Shown here piece after piece: positions 44,070 to 55,200 of a DNA stretch of 64,000 nt (positions are counted from its first letter, which is position 1; each line of letters starts with the position of its first letter). The stretch covers positions 5,146,001 through 5,210,000 of the forward strand of contig CM076953.1 of the NCBI GenBank assembly GCA_039566865.1, read 5' to 3'. The notes under the pieces were generated by a model. It ran no database searches and had not been told where the DNA came from. It worked only from the letters and a program-made list of their open reading frames with translations. This stretch comes from Aurelia coerulea. Its lineage: Eukaryota > Cnidaria > Scyphozoa > Semaeostomeae > Ulmaridae. Position numbers and translations under genes: made by a program.

Positions 44070-44290
44070 AATAAGTCATGGACCAGGTTCGAACGTGAAG
44101 TTCTCGTGCCCATACAAACCCGTCAATGGCTTATTCCTTATTTCTGGGTCTAAAAGATCAGTGCTGCCACGAAACACAATTTTTACATCCAAGTTAGCCT
44201 TTAACTGATCGATACACATTTCATTTTGAATATCGGCCTCAAGCTCTTTATTCCACAGCCTGTTAAACGTGTTAACTTTTTTTCACTCAT
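44070..44290. repeat. Half copy of the CCGGGTGAGTCA MITE
   Basis: TCATGGACCAGGTTCGAACG and TTTCTGGGTCTAAAAGAT match 55090-55170. GTTAACTTTTTTTCACTCATCC matches the right end of 54792-55310. The left half is absent. Confidence 0.6.
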
Positions 44291-44339
44291 CCCTTATAAC
44301 GAAACAAAAGAAACAAACATCCGGCATCCGTGGAGATAG

Positions 44340-45415
44340 GAGATGCACGTATCTTTTTTTATAAGAAACTAAGAATTTGGGCCAGTACTGGAAGTTTCTT
44401 AAGATTATCAGATTTTGAGTACTCAGAGTTTCTTACGAGTTTCTTAGAGGTTCCATTAACAATCTTCATGTTCACTACCTGTGCCCTCGTGAACATTTCA
44501 AAACAAGGTTTTGTATGCCTTTCCAATGTTCAGACATTACCTTACGAGTAATGTCTAATACGAGTAATTACGAGTAACGAGTAATGTAATGCAGGAAACA
44601 AGTGAAAATAAATTAAAATATGTTGAGGATTTCTTTTATCAAAATAAATAGTTTCTTGGCTTATATTTTCCCAGTACTGGAGTTTCTTAATTTTTTGGCG
44701 ATCTGAGAGTTGAGTTTCTTATAAGGAGTTTCTTATAAAAAAATACGTGTAGTGAGATTGTGCAAGACCAGTTCTAGGATGCGTCGAGCGCAGCAATGAA
44801 ATCGTTACAACTTGTACACATATTCTCTATAAGAGACTAAGGTCCGGGGCTGGTAGGCAGTTTCTTAAATTTTTGGGTCATTTTGCTACCAAAAGTTTCT
44901 TGTAGTTTTAATGCCAGAAGTTTAGAGTTAACTTAGATTTATCCTCAATTTAGATTTGTTCTTAGATTTCGAGTGTTAGGTTTGAAGAGGGCTCCCAAAT
45001 TACTTAGTAAGATCTCAAAACGAGTACACGTATTTTTTTCTTATAAGAAACTGCTTATAAGTAACTCAACTCTCAGATCGCCAAAAAATTAAGAAACTCC
45101 AGTACTGGGAAAGTATAAGCTAAGAAACTATTTACTTTGATAAAGGAAATCCTCGACACGTTTTTACTTTACTTTCACTTGTTTCCTGTATCATATTACT
45201 TGTAAGGCACTTGAGTAATGTCGAAACATTGGAAAGGCTTAAACAATCTTGTTTTGAAATGTTCACGAGGGCACAGGTAGTGAACATGAAGATTGTTATG
45301 GAACCTCTAAGAAACTCGTAAGAAACTCTGAGTACTCAAAATCTGATACTTTTAAGAAACTCCCAGTACTGGCCCAAATTCTTAGTTTCTTATAAAGAAA
45401 ATACGTGTAAATAAC
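44340..45415. repeat. Giant inverted repeat, arms of about 400 bp
   Basis: About 44345-44752 is inverted at about 45020-45415, with a 270-bp loop. The arms include TGTTCACTACCTGTGCCCTC and repeated GTTTCTTATAAGAAACT-like motifs. ATACGTG marks the outer ends. Related GTTTCTTATAA motifs continue to about 45615. It is non-coding. Confidence 0.75.
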
Positions 45416-46106
45416 ATGATTCGCTCTCAAAACAATGTCCAAACAGTTGCTATAACTGTACAGCATCAAAACATTTTTGAGTCCATTGCAATGGAAAAAA
45501 ACTGCCAATTACGAAAGTTTCTTAGCTTTCTAAATTCAGGTAGGGTTGTTTCTTTTCGAAAGATTGAGCCTACCGTTTCTTATAAGCGGTTACTTGTAAA
45601 AAAAATACGTGTAATCACTTATGTTTATTCTAATCGATTCAATCACTCAATGTTTAATCAGCTGATCAATACAGATTAATACAGTTAAAGAAAAGACTTT
45701 CTTCTGTTTCTTCTTTGAAGCAGCTGTAAGCACTTTCAATTAAAATTGGACTGATTCAAACAATGTTCTAAAAATATCTCCACTCCCATGATAAATCATC
45801 TATGATGCACAAAGCGTTTTATACAGGGACCGCATACACTAAAACTACGAGTTAAACGCGTAGCAGTAGCAGTGTCATATGGAAAGAAATTCTATACTCA
45901 ACCTTTCTTGATTTCAAAACGTAGCAGAAATGTGATTTTTGTATCCACTTCTCTGAAGATCGATAAGAATGAACTGTAGAAAATATTCAATTTTCGAACT
46001 TCACTACATTCGCATGACTGACGCTAAATTTCCTGATGGTTGCCTCTAAATTTGGCCCCAAATTTGGCCTTTAATTTGACATGCTCAAAGTTCCTGAATA
46101 TTAAAC

Positions 46107-46546
46107 GAGCTTGACAAGCCAAATCTGACGGGAAAAAGGATGGAATTTATGGCATATTCCTATTGCCTGCATATTGTACTGGAAGACTTTGAAATGAAGC
46201 AAGTTATAAGCATGGGGAATCGACACTGACAAGATACATGAGGTAGAAATAGAATAGATCAGACGCCATTTCATTGAACCCCACTTTCCAACGTCATCTC
46301 ATTGGACCAATCAAAATAGACGTGGCACAAGTCCAATGTAACCGTGTTGATTGTCTTTAAAGATGGTGTATTCAAATGGCTCTAACGTTAACTCAACTTG
46401 AATGACATTAAAGCTTGACTGGCACATTTGACGGGAAAATGGATGTAAAATATGGCACATTGTTATATCCCACATCGTACTGGAGGATTTTGAAATGAAG
46501 CAAGATTAAAGATGACATATTCAAATGGCTCTGACATTAACTCCAC
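46107..46546. repeat. Diverged direct repeat ahead of the GPCR
   Basis: TGACGGGAAAAAGGATGGAAT (46127) recurs as TGACGGGAAAATGGATG (46430). The segment ATTCAAATGGCTCTAACG (46369) recurs at 46517. The second copy contains the GPCR start codon, so the first is a broken duplicate of the N-terminal end. Confidence 0.65.
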
Positions 46547-47597
46547 AGTAATTTGCTGGACTTTCGCTTCGTCTAAGTTGCCATCAATTCATCATGTATC
46601 CTTTGGCACAGCTTATCCACTCTTGTCTGTTCTTACAATTGCTTCAAACGCAATTCTATTATATGCTCTTCACAAAACAAAGCAGCTCAACACAATATCA
46701 AACAAACTGACCCTTATCATGAATGTCTCAGACCTCTGTTCAGGCGTGATCACCTTTCACAGTAAATTGCACTCTTGTCTGTTCTTACAATTGCTTCAAA
46801 CGCAATTCTATTATATGCTCTTCACAAAACAAAGCAGCTCAACACAATATCAAACAAACTGACCCTTATCATGAATGTCTCAGACCTCTGTTCAGGCGTG
46901 ATCACCTTTCCAATTGCAGCCATCTCGAATTTATCGGGTAGTTTACGCATAAGCTGTGTCCTGGACAAAGCTGCTTCTTTCTTTGCCCTTTTTTTTTGGG
47001 CCTTTTTCATTTCTTTTGCTGTTTTGTATTTCAATAGATCGATACTTTCGAGTGACAAAGATGACAAGATATAACTTGTACATGAACGATTTTCGGATGA
47101 AAATCATGATTTTTTCAAGCCTTCTTGTCGCCGTCATAATTGCATTTAAATCGATTTTCACTCCTTCTTTTACACAACAAGTCATCTCCGTTTCAGTTAC
47201 ATCATTTTTCCTCATTTCCGCTATAATAGTGTACATGATTCTACTGAAAAGACTTCGAAATCATGTCATACAGTTCAATAATGCAAGGGAGGAGATTTCT
47301 GATGGAGTGCAAGAAAGTAGGAACATTCAAATAACTGCAACAACAACTATTCAGCTTCTTTTGATATGTCTGACCGTCGTTTACTCTCCGTACCAGATAA
47401 TTTCATGTTTCTGGACATACTACAAATACCAAAAGGAAACAGACCCAAATGTATATTTAGGCATAGCCTTTGCCTGGTCACGTATTCTCGCTCTGGCCAA
47501 TGCTACTGGGAATTCATTTGTCATTATCTATGGTAACGCTCGCATCTGGAGATTTGTGTTATCCCTGTTTCGACGAAGTCGCATTGGGCAGCGATGA
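46512..47597 (+). pseudogene. Rhodopsin-like GPCR with internal duplication and frameshift
   Basis: The family is class A seven-transmembrane receptors. Recognisable parts are an N-terminus with NGS and NST glycosylation sites, TM1 (SNAILLYALHKTKQL), TM2 (LIMNVSDLCSGVITFPIAA), TM3 with SIDRY (the DRY motif), TM4-TM5, TM6 (LLICLTVVYSPYQIISCFW) and TM7 (NATGNSFVIIYGN, an NPxxY variant). Two lesions break it. A 141-bp segment is duplicated (46618-46758 and 46770-46910, offset 152 bp), which shifts the frame. A second shift occurs at the T-run at about 46989-46997. Net frame is restored after both. The ligand is unknown. Assembly or sequencing error is possible, because the two duplicate copies are identical. 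Confidence 0.82.
46618..46910. repeat. Identical 141-bp tandem duplication in the GPCR
   Basis: Copies at 46618-46758 and 46770-46910 show no difference by eye. They are separated by 11 bp (ACAGTAAATTG). Confidence 0.92.
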
Positions 47598-47620
47598 AGT
47601 CGCATTGAGCAGCGATGAAG

Positions 47621-47683
47621 TAGCCTGCGTGCAGACTCGACTATCCTAAACACTTTAGGATGGTCGAGTCTGCACGCAGGCTA
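47621..47683. mobile_element. 63-bp hairpin element with 8-bp duplication
   Basis: TAGCCTGCGTGCAGACTCGA and 10 more bases are mirrored almost perfectly around a 4-base loop. CGATGAAG flanks it at 47613-47620 and 47684-47691. It sits just after the GPCR stop. Confidence 0.85.
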
Positions 47684-47823
47684 CGATGAAGCTGACTTCG
47701 CTGCTCTAAACTCTTACGGCAAAGTAACTTCTGGTTGCCACTTTAAAGATGTTTCAGTGCAGAGATGATTTGTGTTCCAGTGGACGGTAAACTATGTACT
47801 CGATTTAATTTTGTGAGAAACTA

Positions 47824-48273
47824 CAGGGTGTCCAATAAAAAGTACTCCTGTTCAAAAACCATCAAAACTCAAATACCAAACCTTTGATAAAATTTTCTTT
47901 TTGACTTGTTTCAAAAGTGACTCAATAATACTTTGAAATGATCAACTTACGCGTTGAAGAACCTTCTTTTGAGCTATAATTTTTACGCAAAGTAGCCAAT
48001 CTTGCCTAAGAGTCAACATTTTCAGATGATGTTATGCTTGAAGTACAAAAGTTTAACATGCACAAAAAGTTTATGCTTTTTGCAGTATGCTTCAAAATCA
48101 GGCAGCCCAAAAAAGAGCTAAATCTACTAATTTAAAACAAATCGCAGGATCGGCGACAGCTATGAAAATAGTTTGGTGTTTCATCTACTTGCCAAAGAAT
48201 GAAATTTGAAGATCGGCTCTGTTATCAAATTTTGGTGATTTTTAAAACCGGAGTACTTTTTCAGAACGCCCGG
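47824..48273. mobile_element. MITE, CAGGGTGTCCAATAAAAAGT ends
   Basis: CAGGGTGTCCAATAAAAAGT is inverted at the right as AGTACTTTTTCAGAACGCCCGG. TA precedes the left end; the right TA has decayed. It is related to 27512-28059 and 21190-21395. Confidence 0.7.
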
Positions 48274-48719
48274 TCGTATGTGCTACTTGGGGAAAAGAAG
48301 ACCTGGAGACTGCAGGACGTTCTTAAAGGAGAAGTTTCTTTTTCATATCAAGAACTTTCATACTGCAAACAGATAGTAAAGATGTGTGGCCGTGTAGATT
48401 TTTAGTCACTAAGTATCAGTTTGGCGAAAGATCAACTGGAGATTAACTCAATATAAAGACAAATTTTTCAGCAACTGCAGTTGATTCTAAGTTATTACAA
48501 TATCACAATTTTTGAAGGGAATAGGACTGATAATCGAGAAAAAACTTCAAAGAAAAAAATCTTCCGAATGAAACAGAATTATACTACCGTAGAGATCAGT
48601 ATTTTGAGATTTCCTTGATTGCTTCATATCAACAAGATGTACTCTTGTATTGTACAGGGACTCGAATAACCAAAAGGTTACTTCAATGATACTCCTTGAC
48701 ATCAATAAACAAAACGTTC

Positions 48720-49100
48720 ATCATCATCAAATTACGCTATTACGTCAGTCCCTGACATTGCGAGCCTGATAATTCCACTCCAAGTGTTTCTATTATTTGC
48801 TAGTTTCTTTAATTTGTTTGTGTCTTTTACATTCAGGCCTTGTCCTCCTAGATCTTTATCGATGAGGCCTATCCAAGTGATTTTTTGTTTGCCTTTGGGT
48901 TTCTTCACAGGTCTTAGTGCTTCATATAGGGCTCGTTTGGCTGGTGTTTCCTCTGGCAGTCTGAGCAAATATCCTAGCCAGCTTAATCTTCTCTTCTTAA
49001 TTTCTTTGCTCCATTTTTCTACTTTTGTTATATCATAAAGATTCTGATTTGAGATGATTCTGGGCCATCTTATCTTTATTATTCGCCTTAGTTGTTTCCT
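48720..49100 (-). pseudogene. LINE ORF2 C-terminal fragment
   Basis: On the minus strand it reads KQLRRIIKIRWPRIISNQNL, then KRRLSWLGYLLRLPEETPAK and KITWIGLIDKDL, ending at a stop near 48732. This is the familiar post-reverse-transcriptase tail of RTE/CR1-like non-LTR elements. A TGATGATGA run follows. It is 5'-truncated. Confidence 0.75.
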
Positions 49101-49236
49101 TTGAACAACAAAGGAAACAACTGTTGTATTCCTTTGAACAACTGAGCAACAAAATGTTGCTTACTTAAAAATTGGAAAGTAGCGATAGCAACAACAACAC
49201 CAAGCGGAAGTTACGCAACCTACGTAATGAGTCTAA

Positions 49237-49548
49237 GGCCCCGTTTACACGATACCGTTTCATACCGGATTGACCTTCTGTTTACACGAGAACGCACCAA
49301 TCCGATATGCTTCATACGACTTTTAAGTTTCCAAATGAAAACGCTCTGAAAGTGTAAGGAAATGAATCCGATATCGGAATCAGCTAAAAATGAAACCTCT
49401 TTACAAATTGTACGAGTCACCTGTTCATCTCATGCACTGCGCAGCGGGTGTTAAAACAAGGGCGAATCGTCCGCAGCACAAGACAAAGCGTTTCCGTGTA
49501 AACAGTACCCCAATCCGATATGAAATGAAAGCGGTATCGTGTTGATCC
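49237..49548. mobile_element. TAA-targeted element with ATCCGATA motifs
   Basis: TAA, then GGCCCCGTTTACACGATACC; the right side has GGTATCGTGTTG, an imperfect inverse. ATCCGATAT-type motifs recur inside. The right end has decayed. It is related to 23330-23530. Confidence 0.6.
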
Positions 49549-49559
49549 CGGAACTAAAA

Positions 49560-50744
49560 TCTCCGGGATCAGCGGTTCTGCGTTCCTGGGTCCGCAGTCC
49601 AAGAAGTCGCAGAATATGAAACTGTGGAATGGGATCCGTCAGATAGACGTAACAAAACAGACTTTGGCCAACCAAGTCTAGCAATCAAAAAAGTTAAGAT
49701 TCATTGATTCCGGTTAATCTCGAAATGGATAATGAGCTATACATTTACAGTAGATTTCTACAAAACTACCATAAAAGCAACTACAATAACAATCCTACTC
49801 TGAAATCTGCATAGCAATTCATCTCAACACAACCAATATTGATTGCAAAATCACTTCAAAAGATCAATTTATCGACAAAATTGAAAACTTGTTCATGAAT
49901 CAAAATGTTGAACGTATTTCAAATTTGCGAAGTACAGCTGAGAAATGCTTTTCAAAGCTTTTGTTTCATTACAGAGCGTTTGTGGAAAGCTAGTCTTTCC
50001 TGGACGGAAAACAGAGCGGTCTTACAGCCATGGCTAGAGTCAATTCATAGTCGTAATCTCGCTCTTTGACTGGAATGATACCGCTAAACTATTCACTGAA
50101 GCGACAACAACAACATCTATTCAATTCAATGAGATGCGCGAAAGCTGAAGGCCTTTGTGGCGTAAGGCTAGGCCATAGGAGTAGGAAGTTTGTGTGAAAA
50201 AAATGGGCCGTTGAGGAAGTCCTCCATTTACAATAATCAGCCATGCCCTCGAAAACGAGGAAAGTTTTTAGGTATGAACTATGTGGCAAGAGGAAGGTAT
50301 ACAATTTGTCTGCACTCTGGAAGCCCCTTGCAGTTGCTTACTTCATAGTGGCACATCAAATCATGTGCTGAAAATGGGCTATAACTTAAGTTGTGTCAAT
50401 AAACCGTAAACGTTCAAACAGGAAATTCAGCAAAACAGGCCATTCAAATTTCGTAGCAAAATCTGACAAATCATTGAAGTGGTTTGTTTGAAATGATTTG
50501 TTTATCATTAATAAACTTAAGTTAAACTGATAAACAGTTCGAAGTTGATCTTTAAATATATTTTACGATGCACGTAAAACTTACAGAATTTTCTACAGTT
50601 GTTTGCAAACGTTTATGGCACGAGATGCTTGGAAATTTGTATTTTGTCGAAACAGCCTCTTTATATCTGTTGAAAAAAAGAAGAACATAGTTAAGGCTAA
50701 TGGCAATTTCAGTAATTTTGTTCGGCGACAAGCATTTTTGTCTA
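49560..50744. other. No gene seen
   Basis: This is AT-rich sequence with short frames only. The missing last eIF1A exon could in principle lie here or nearby, but was not recognised. Confidence 0.35.
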
Positions 50745-50747
50745 CGA

Positions 50748-50862
50748 TCTGTCTAAAATTAGATGTCATGTGAGGTTTGCGGTGACGCAAAACTGCTCAT
50801 CCAAAGCTCTTCGATTGTTTTTATTCGCAGGCATTTTCACGTGGAATACAATTTGAGACAAT
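50748..50862. mobile_element. 115-bp CACGTGA-type MITE copy
   Basis: CTGTCTAAAATTAGATGTCAT is inverted as CACGTGGAATACAATTTGAGACA. Otherwise it follows the 19383 family in reverse orientation. Confidence 0.75.
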
Positions 50863-50922
50863 TTTAGTGTAAGAACATGGTCCGTTCTATAACAACCGTG
50901 TTCGCAACAGGCATGCCACATT

Positions 50923-51342
50923 GTGGGAGTATACCTTGTTTCTATATTCATGCTAACCAGCACATTAAGCTGCAAATTCAACCAAGACTCAAGGATTAAA
51001 ATCAAGAATTTCCTGAGTGCAGGAACATTGAGATCAGCAACTTGCGTTTGGTCACTTGTGACCAGCAAGCAAACTCTTGAATCGGAGACCAAAACTACTG
51101 AAGTGGAGGTCAAGATCGAACTAAGATGGGAAAAGTATAACCCCGTTCTGGAATTTTCAACTAAAATTGAAAACCTATTTGCATGCACACCTCTGCGAGC
51201 TGAATCCATCATACACGTGGTGCAAGTCAGTTACGGGCAACCTCTAGTCTATCAGATATCAGAATTTTCTGTTGACGTAGACCAGTTACCCAAATATGGT
51301 TCGGCACGAGTCACATCCAATTGTCTTCACACTGCTACTTAA
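50923..51342 (+). CDS. Unrecognised plus-strand ORF (139 codons)
   Basis: I do not recognise this protein. The second half looks like folded extracellular or beta-rich protein: EVEVKIELRWEKYNPVLEFS, then AESIIHVVQVSYGQPLVY and VDVDQLPKYG, with three Cys residues. A CAG before GAACATTG at about 51023 could be a splice acceptor, so this may be one exon of a larger gene or a fragment. It lies between a small MITE and the 51540 MITE, downstream of eIF1A and on the opposite strand. The overlapping minus-strand frame (50766-51212) looks less protein-like. Confidence 0.35.
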   Translation: MGVYLVSIFMLTSTLSCKFNQDSRIKIKNFLSAGTLRSATCVWSLVTSKQTLESETKTTEVEVKIELRWEKYNPVLEFSTKIENLFACTPLRAESIIHVVQVSYGQPLVYQISEFSVDVDQLPKYGSARVTSNCLHTAT

Positions 51343-51539
51343 TTATATTCCCTTAAAACCAACCCACGGATTCTCATTTCAAACTGCTGGCTGTAGGGTT
51401 GAAAACACGTTGTTTGTAAAAAAGAACACGTGACTTAATATGAGAAAACATATGACTTACAACTAGATAGCATGTGACTAAATATGAGAAAAAACGTGAT
51501 CTACGATATGAAAACACGTGACCTAATAGGGAAAACACG

Positions 51540-52064
51540 AACATAGGTTCCAAATCTTTATCTCGGCATAAAAAGGTGGGTGTAAAATTCAATGACCTAT
51601 TTCTTCTGATTGAATGGCTTGAAAGAAACTTTAGATGCTTATCTATAAATCTACCGTTGGACTTTACAGAAATCTTGAATATTTTTGGAAATTACCGCGT
51701 ATCTTACATTTCAACTCATTTGAGGATGTGACGTCATCAAATTTCTAAATCATAAACCAGATGAGTGACAGACATCTGCTTGACACCATATTGTAGGCAT
51801 TTATGAACTATGCTTTCCTTCGAAACTGTTTCGTGTTACTTCAAACTGTTTGGAAATTACGATGGTTTTAAGTTTTTTTTGAAAATTTTTCTTGAATTCT
51901 TGAGAAAGAAGAAAACACTCTAATTCTGAAAATAATGAAGATTTCAGAAAATTCCAACGGTAGAATTATAGAGAATTAACTAAAGTTTCTTTGAAGTCAT
52001 TCAATTCAAAGGAATAGGTCACTCAATTTTACACCAGCCTTTTTAAAGATTTGGAACCTATGCT
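51540..52064. mobile_element. 9-bp-TSD MITE, copy 6
   Basis: AACATAGGTTCCAAATC and GATTTGGAACCTATGCT are flanked by GAAAACACG at 51531-51539 and 52065-52073. TGACGTCA lies near 51730. It ends 40 bp from eIF1A exon 6, inside the presumed last intron. Confidence 0.9.
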
Positions 52065-52103
52065 GAAAACACGTAGATTGATATCAGAAAGCACGCGACT
52101 TAC

Positions 52104-52201
52104 ATTATCAACGTTATCTGCGTCCTCGTCTGATTCTTCGCCATATTCAAATTCGATTCCTTCAGTTGCGTCTTCAGCTCCAGCTCCTTCGTTGACTTTC
52201 A
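52104..52201 (-). CDS. EIF1A: eIF1A exon 6 (acidic tail)
   Basis: It encodes residues 113-145: [15 protein letters not shown], then the acidic run. The acceptor is CTACACAG and the donor GTAAGT. Read-through would end inside the neighbouring MITE after about 24 codons, so splicing to a short final exon is more likely. Confidence 0.9.
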
Positions 52202-55200
52202 CTGTGTAGTTAGAAGGAAAACAAAGATTGAGGCGATGTAAATAATTCCAAAATCTATTATGTATGTATGTATGTATCATTTGCCACAATTACAAGTATT
52301 TACAAGTTATATAATATAAAAATAGATACAATACAATATATAATTTTAAAAACGTAAAGGAAAAACACCCCTAATTACAGTGGCAGGGATAGCATTAAAA
52401 GGTCAAGATGACCTTAATTCCATAATGGTCCCCTTAGAGGTGCTGGTACAACGAAAAATGTAAGAAAAAATATATACAAAACTGTAGTTTGTTTTCGCTA
52501 TAAAACAAGGTTTATAAGACCATACCATGATCGGGAGAGATGATGACAAGTCTTAATAGAAGACATATATGTCATCTTCCTCTTTTTTTATGTGTTGGAA
52601 AAAGTTCTCTCAATATGCCTCGAAGAAACAATAAGGATAAATATATAAATATGCAAGTTTTCACAAACCGGTTGTTCTCGGCAAGTTCTTACAGCCCACG
52701 AGAGCTTGGACAGAGTTTGTTGTTGTCCAGGATCAACTTGTTAAGGAGCCTGCATTTCCATTATATCTTACAAAGAAAAGCTTATTTTGCATGCTTTTGT
52801 GGTGTGTATAGGTGGGGGAGGGGGGGGGGGGGGGGTTGTGGGAGACACAGCTTTCGGTTAACATAATCAATTATGAGTGAATAACATTATATTATGAAAC
52901 AAATATTGGATACCATTTTCAGGCAATTCTCCGTATGTCTTTAAATTTCTCGCCTCATCTGCAGTATATTTTAAAATTACATCAGCTTTAGCATCCTGAA
53001 TTCAAAAGAAGTAAATATAAAAAACAAACATGAATAAAATTTAAATCAAGTTAATTTAGCAAACTCTCATCATTAAGACTCAAATACTCTCGAATCTGGA
53101 ATAGACCTCCTCCCCATTCGATACATTTTTTTAACTCCATCCAGCACAGCATAGGTTCCAAATCTTTAACTCTGCGTAAAAAGGTGGGTGTAAAATTCTA
53201 TGACCTATTTCTTCTGATTGAATGGCTTGAAAGAAAGTTTTGATACCTATCTTTAATTCTACCGTTGGACTTTTTGGAAGTTTTGAATATTTTTGGAAAT
53301 TACAGCGTATCTTACATTTCAACTCATTTGAGGATGTGACGTCATCAAATTTCTAAATCATAAACCAGAAGTGTGACAGACTTTTGCTTGATACCATATT
53401 GTAGACATCCATAAACTATGGTTTTCTTATAAGTTATTTCATGTTGCCTCAAAACAGTTTAGAAATTACGATGATTTTAAGTTGTTTTGAAAATGTTTCT
53501 TGAATTCTTGAAAAAGAAGAAAAACACTCTAATTCTGAAAATATTGAAGATTTCAGCGAAGTCCAACGGTAGAATTATAGAGAAATAGCTAAAGTTTCTT
53601 TGGAGTCATTCAGTTGAAAGAAATAGGTCATTGACTAGCCTATTTAAAGATCTGGAACCTATGCTACCCAGCACAGCAATATTTCAGAAATCTTTTATGA
53701 ATGTTGAACTTCCTAAAATACGGAAGTACTCAAGATGCTGAAATTAAAACAACTCAGTGCTGCATTTTCTTGATTACATTCTGGAATAAAATAGACACAC
53801 AGAAAATAAATGCACTTGTCATTTCATCCAATCTAGATCCCCTACAGCATCTACCTACTAGACTCAAAGAGCATGCAGGAAAGAGCACTCTTCTCCTTGG
53901 TAAAAAATCATCATTACTACGTACTGGCTGACTTTCTGCAACTGACATTCGCAGGTGATTGGTTTAGAGAACAAAGTTTAGACAAAGGGAAGGAGCTAGA
54001 GCCCAGACTCTGTGCATTTTTCGCATGATAAAAATTCAGTTCAACTCGAAGCGATCTCTTCTCCAATTCTTTTCTGTTAATCCTGCCATACATATCTTTA
54101 ATCCCCTTCTACAATCTGCAGCCAATTATGAATGAGACAGAGATTGCCTTTGAAGGGTTTGTTTCATCCAGTATGGTTTGCACGTGCCGTCTCTTGGTTG
54201 GCCTTTGTTGTCGCTATTTTCATGGTCTATGTGAAGACTTATTGCACAAATTGCAGAATGGATTTAATTGCTGAGCTGAGACTATGTTCACATGATACCG
54301 CCACAATTTGAAAATAGCACAAAAATTTTACAGAGAGGTTTCACATTCACACAAAACAGAACATTGTTTTCCTGTAGATTTTCAAGACGATAGATTTGAT
54401 TATTACCTGGATGACGTTTCAAAAACGAGGCAATACAAGAATCCCGCCAATCCCATTGGCTAATCGCACATTTCCCGCGGTTTTCCCGTAGCCTTGTATA
54501 ATAAGATACAAGGACGCGTTTTTGTCACCACAGCAACTAATTTAGGCCTGTGAGATTACAATGAACTCAAACGACATAACAGTAACAAAATGAGTTTGAC
54601 TAAATGGTATAAGTCAAAACTAGAAGCTATCAGGTAATAAAACTCATACTAACGGGTTTTGTAGTTGTACAGGAAAATATAAAGCACTCGGTCTTATTGC
54701 ACAGACCTCGCAAGCTCGGTCTGTACTTTTAAGACCTCGGGCTTTATATTTTCCTGTACAACACAAAACCGGTTATAGTATGCGCATAATACCGGGTGAG
54801 TCAAAAAAAAGTTTACCAGTTTGGCGGGCTGTGAAATAAAAAGTAAGTGGCCGATATTGAAAACTGAAATGTTAATCTACCAGTCAAAGGCCAACTTAGA
54901 TGCGAAAATTTTCTTTGGTAAAATCACTCATCTTCAAGACCCAAAAATTTTAAAAGTGCCTGTAAGGGGTTTGTATGAGAATCGAGAATTCCACGTTCCA
55001 TTCTGGTCCATGATTTATTTGGCATGGAAATTCAAGTTCACTACAATTGTCAGTTTCAGAAATAGGATTTTGATTCCAATGGCAAGTAAATCATGGACCA
55101 GAATGGAACGTGGAATTCTCGTTCCCATTCATGCCCCTTACAGACATTTTTCTAATCTTTGGGTCTTAGAGATGAGTAATTTTACCAAACAAACTTTTCT

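Noticed and set aside
47621..47683. Strong hairpin considered as a transcription terminator or microRNA precursor
   Set aside because: The flanking 8-bp duplication fits a tiny mobile element better, and the setting is eukaryotic, so a bacterial-type terminator makes no sense.
50766..51212. 148-codon minus-strand ORF
   Set aside because: It overlaps a more protein-like plus-strand frame and runs into a 115-bp MITE. No domain was recognised.
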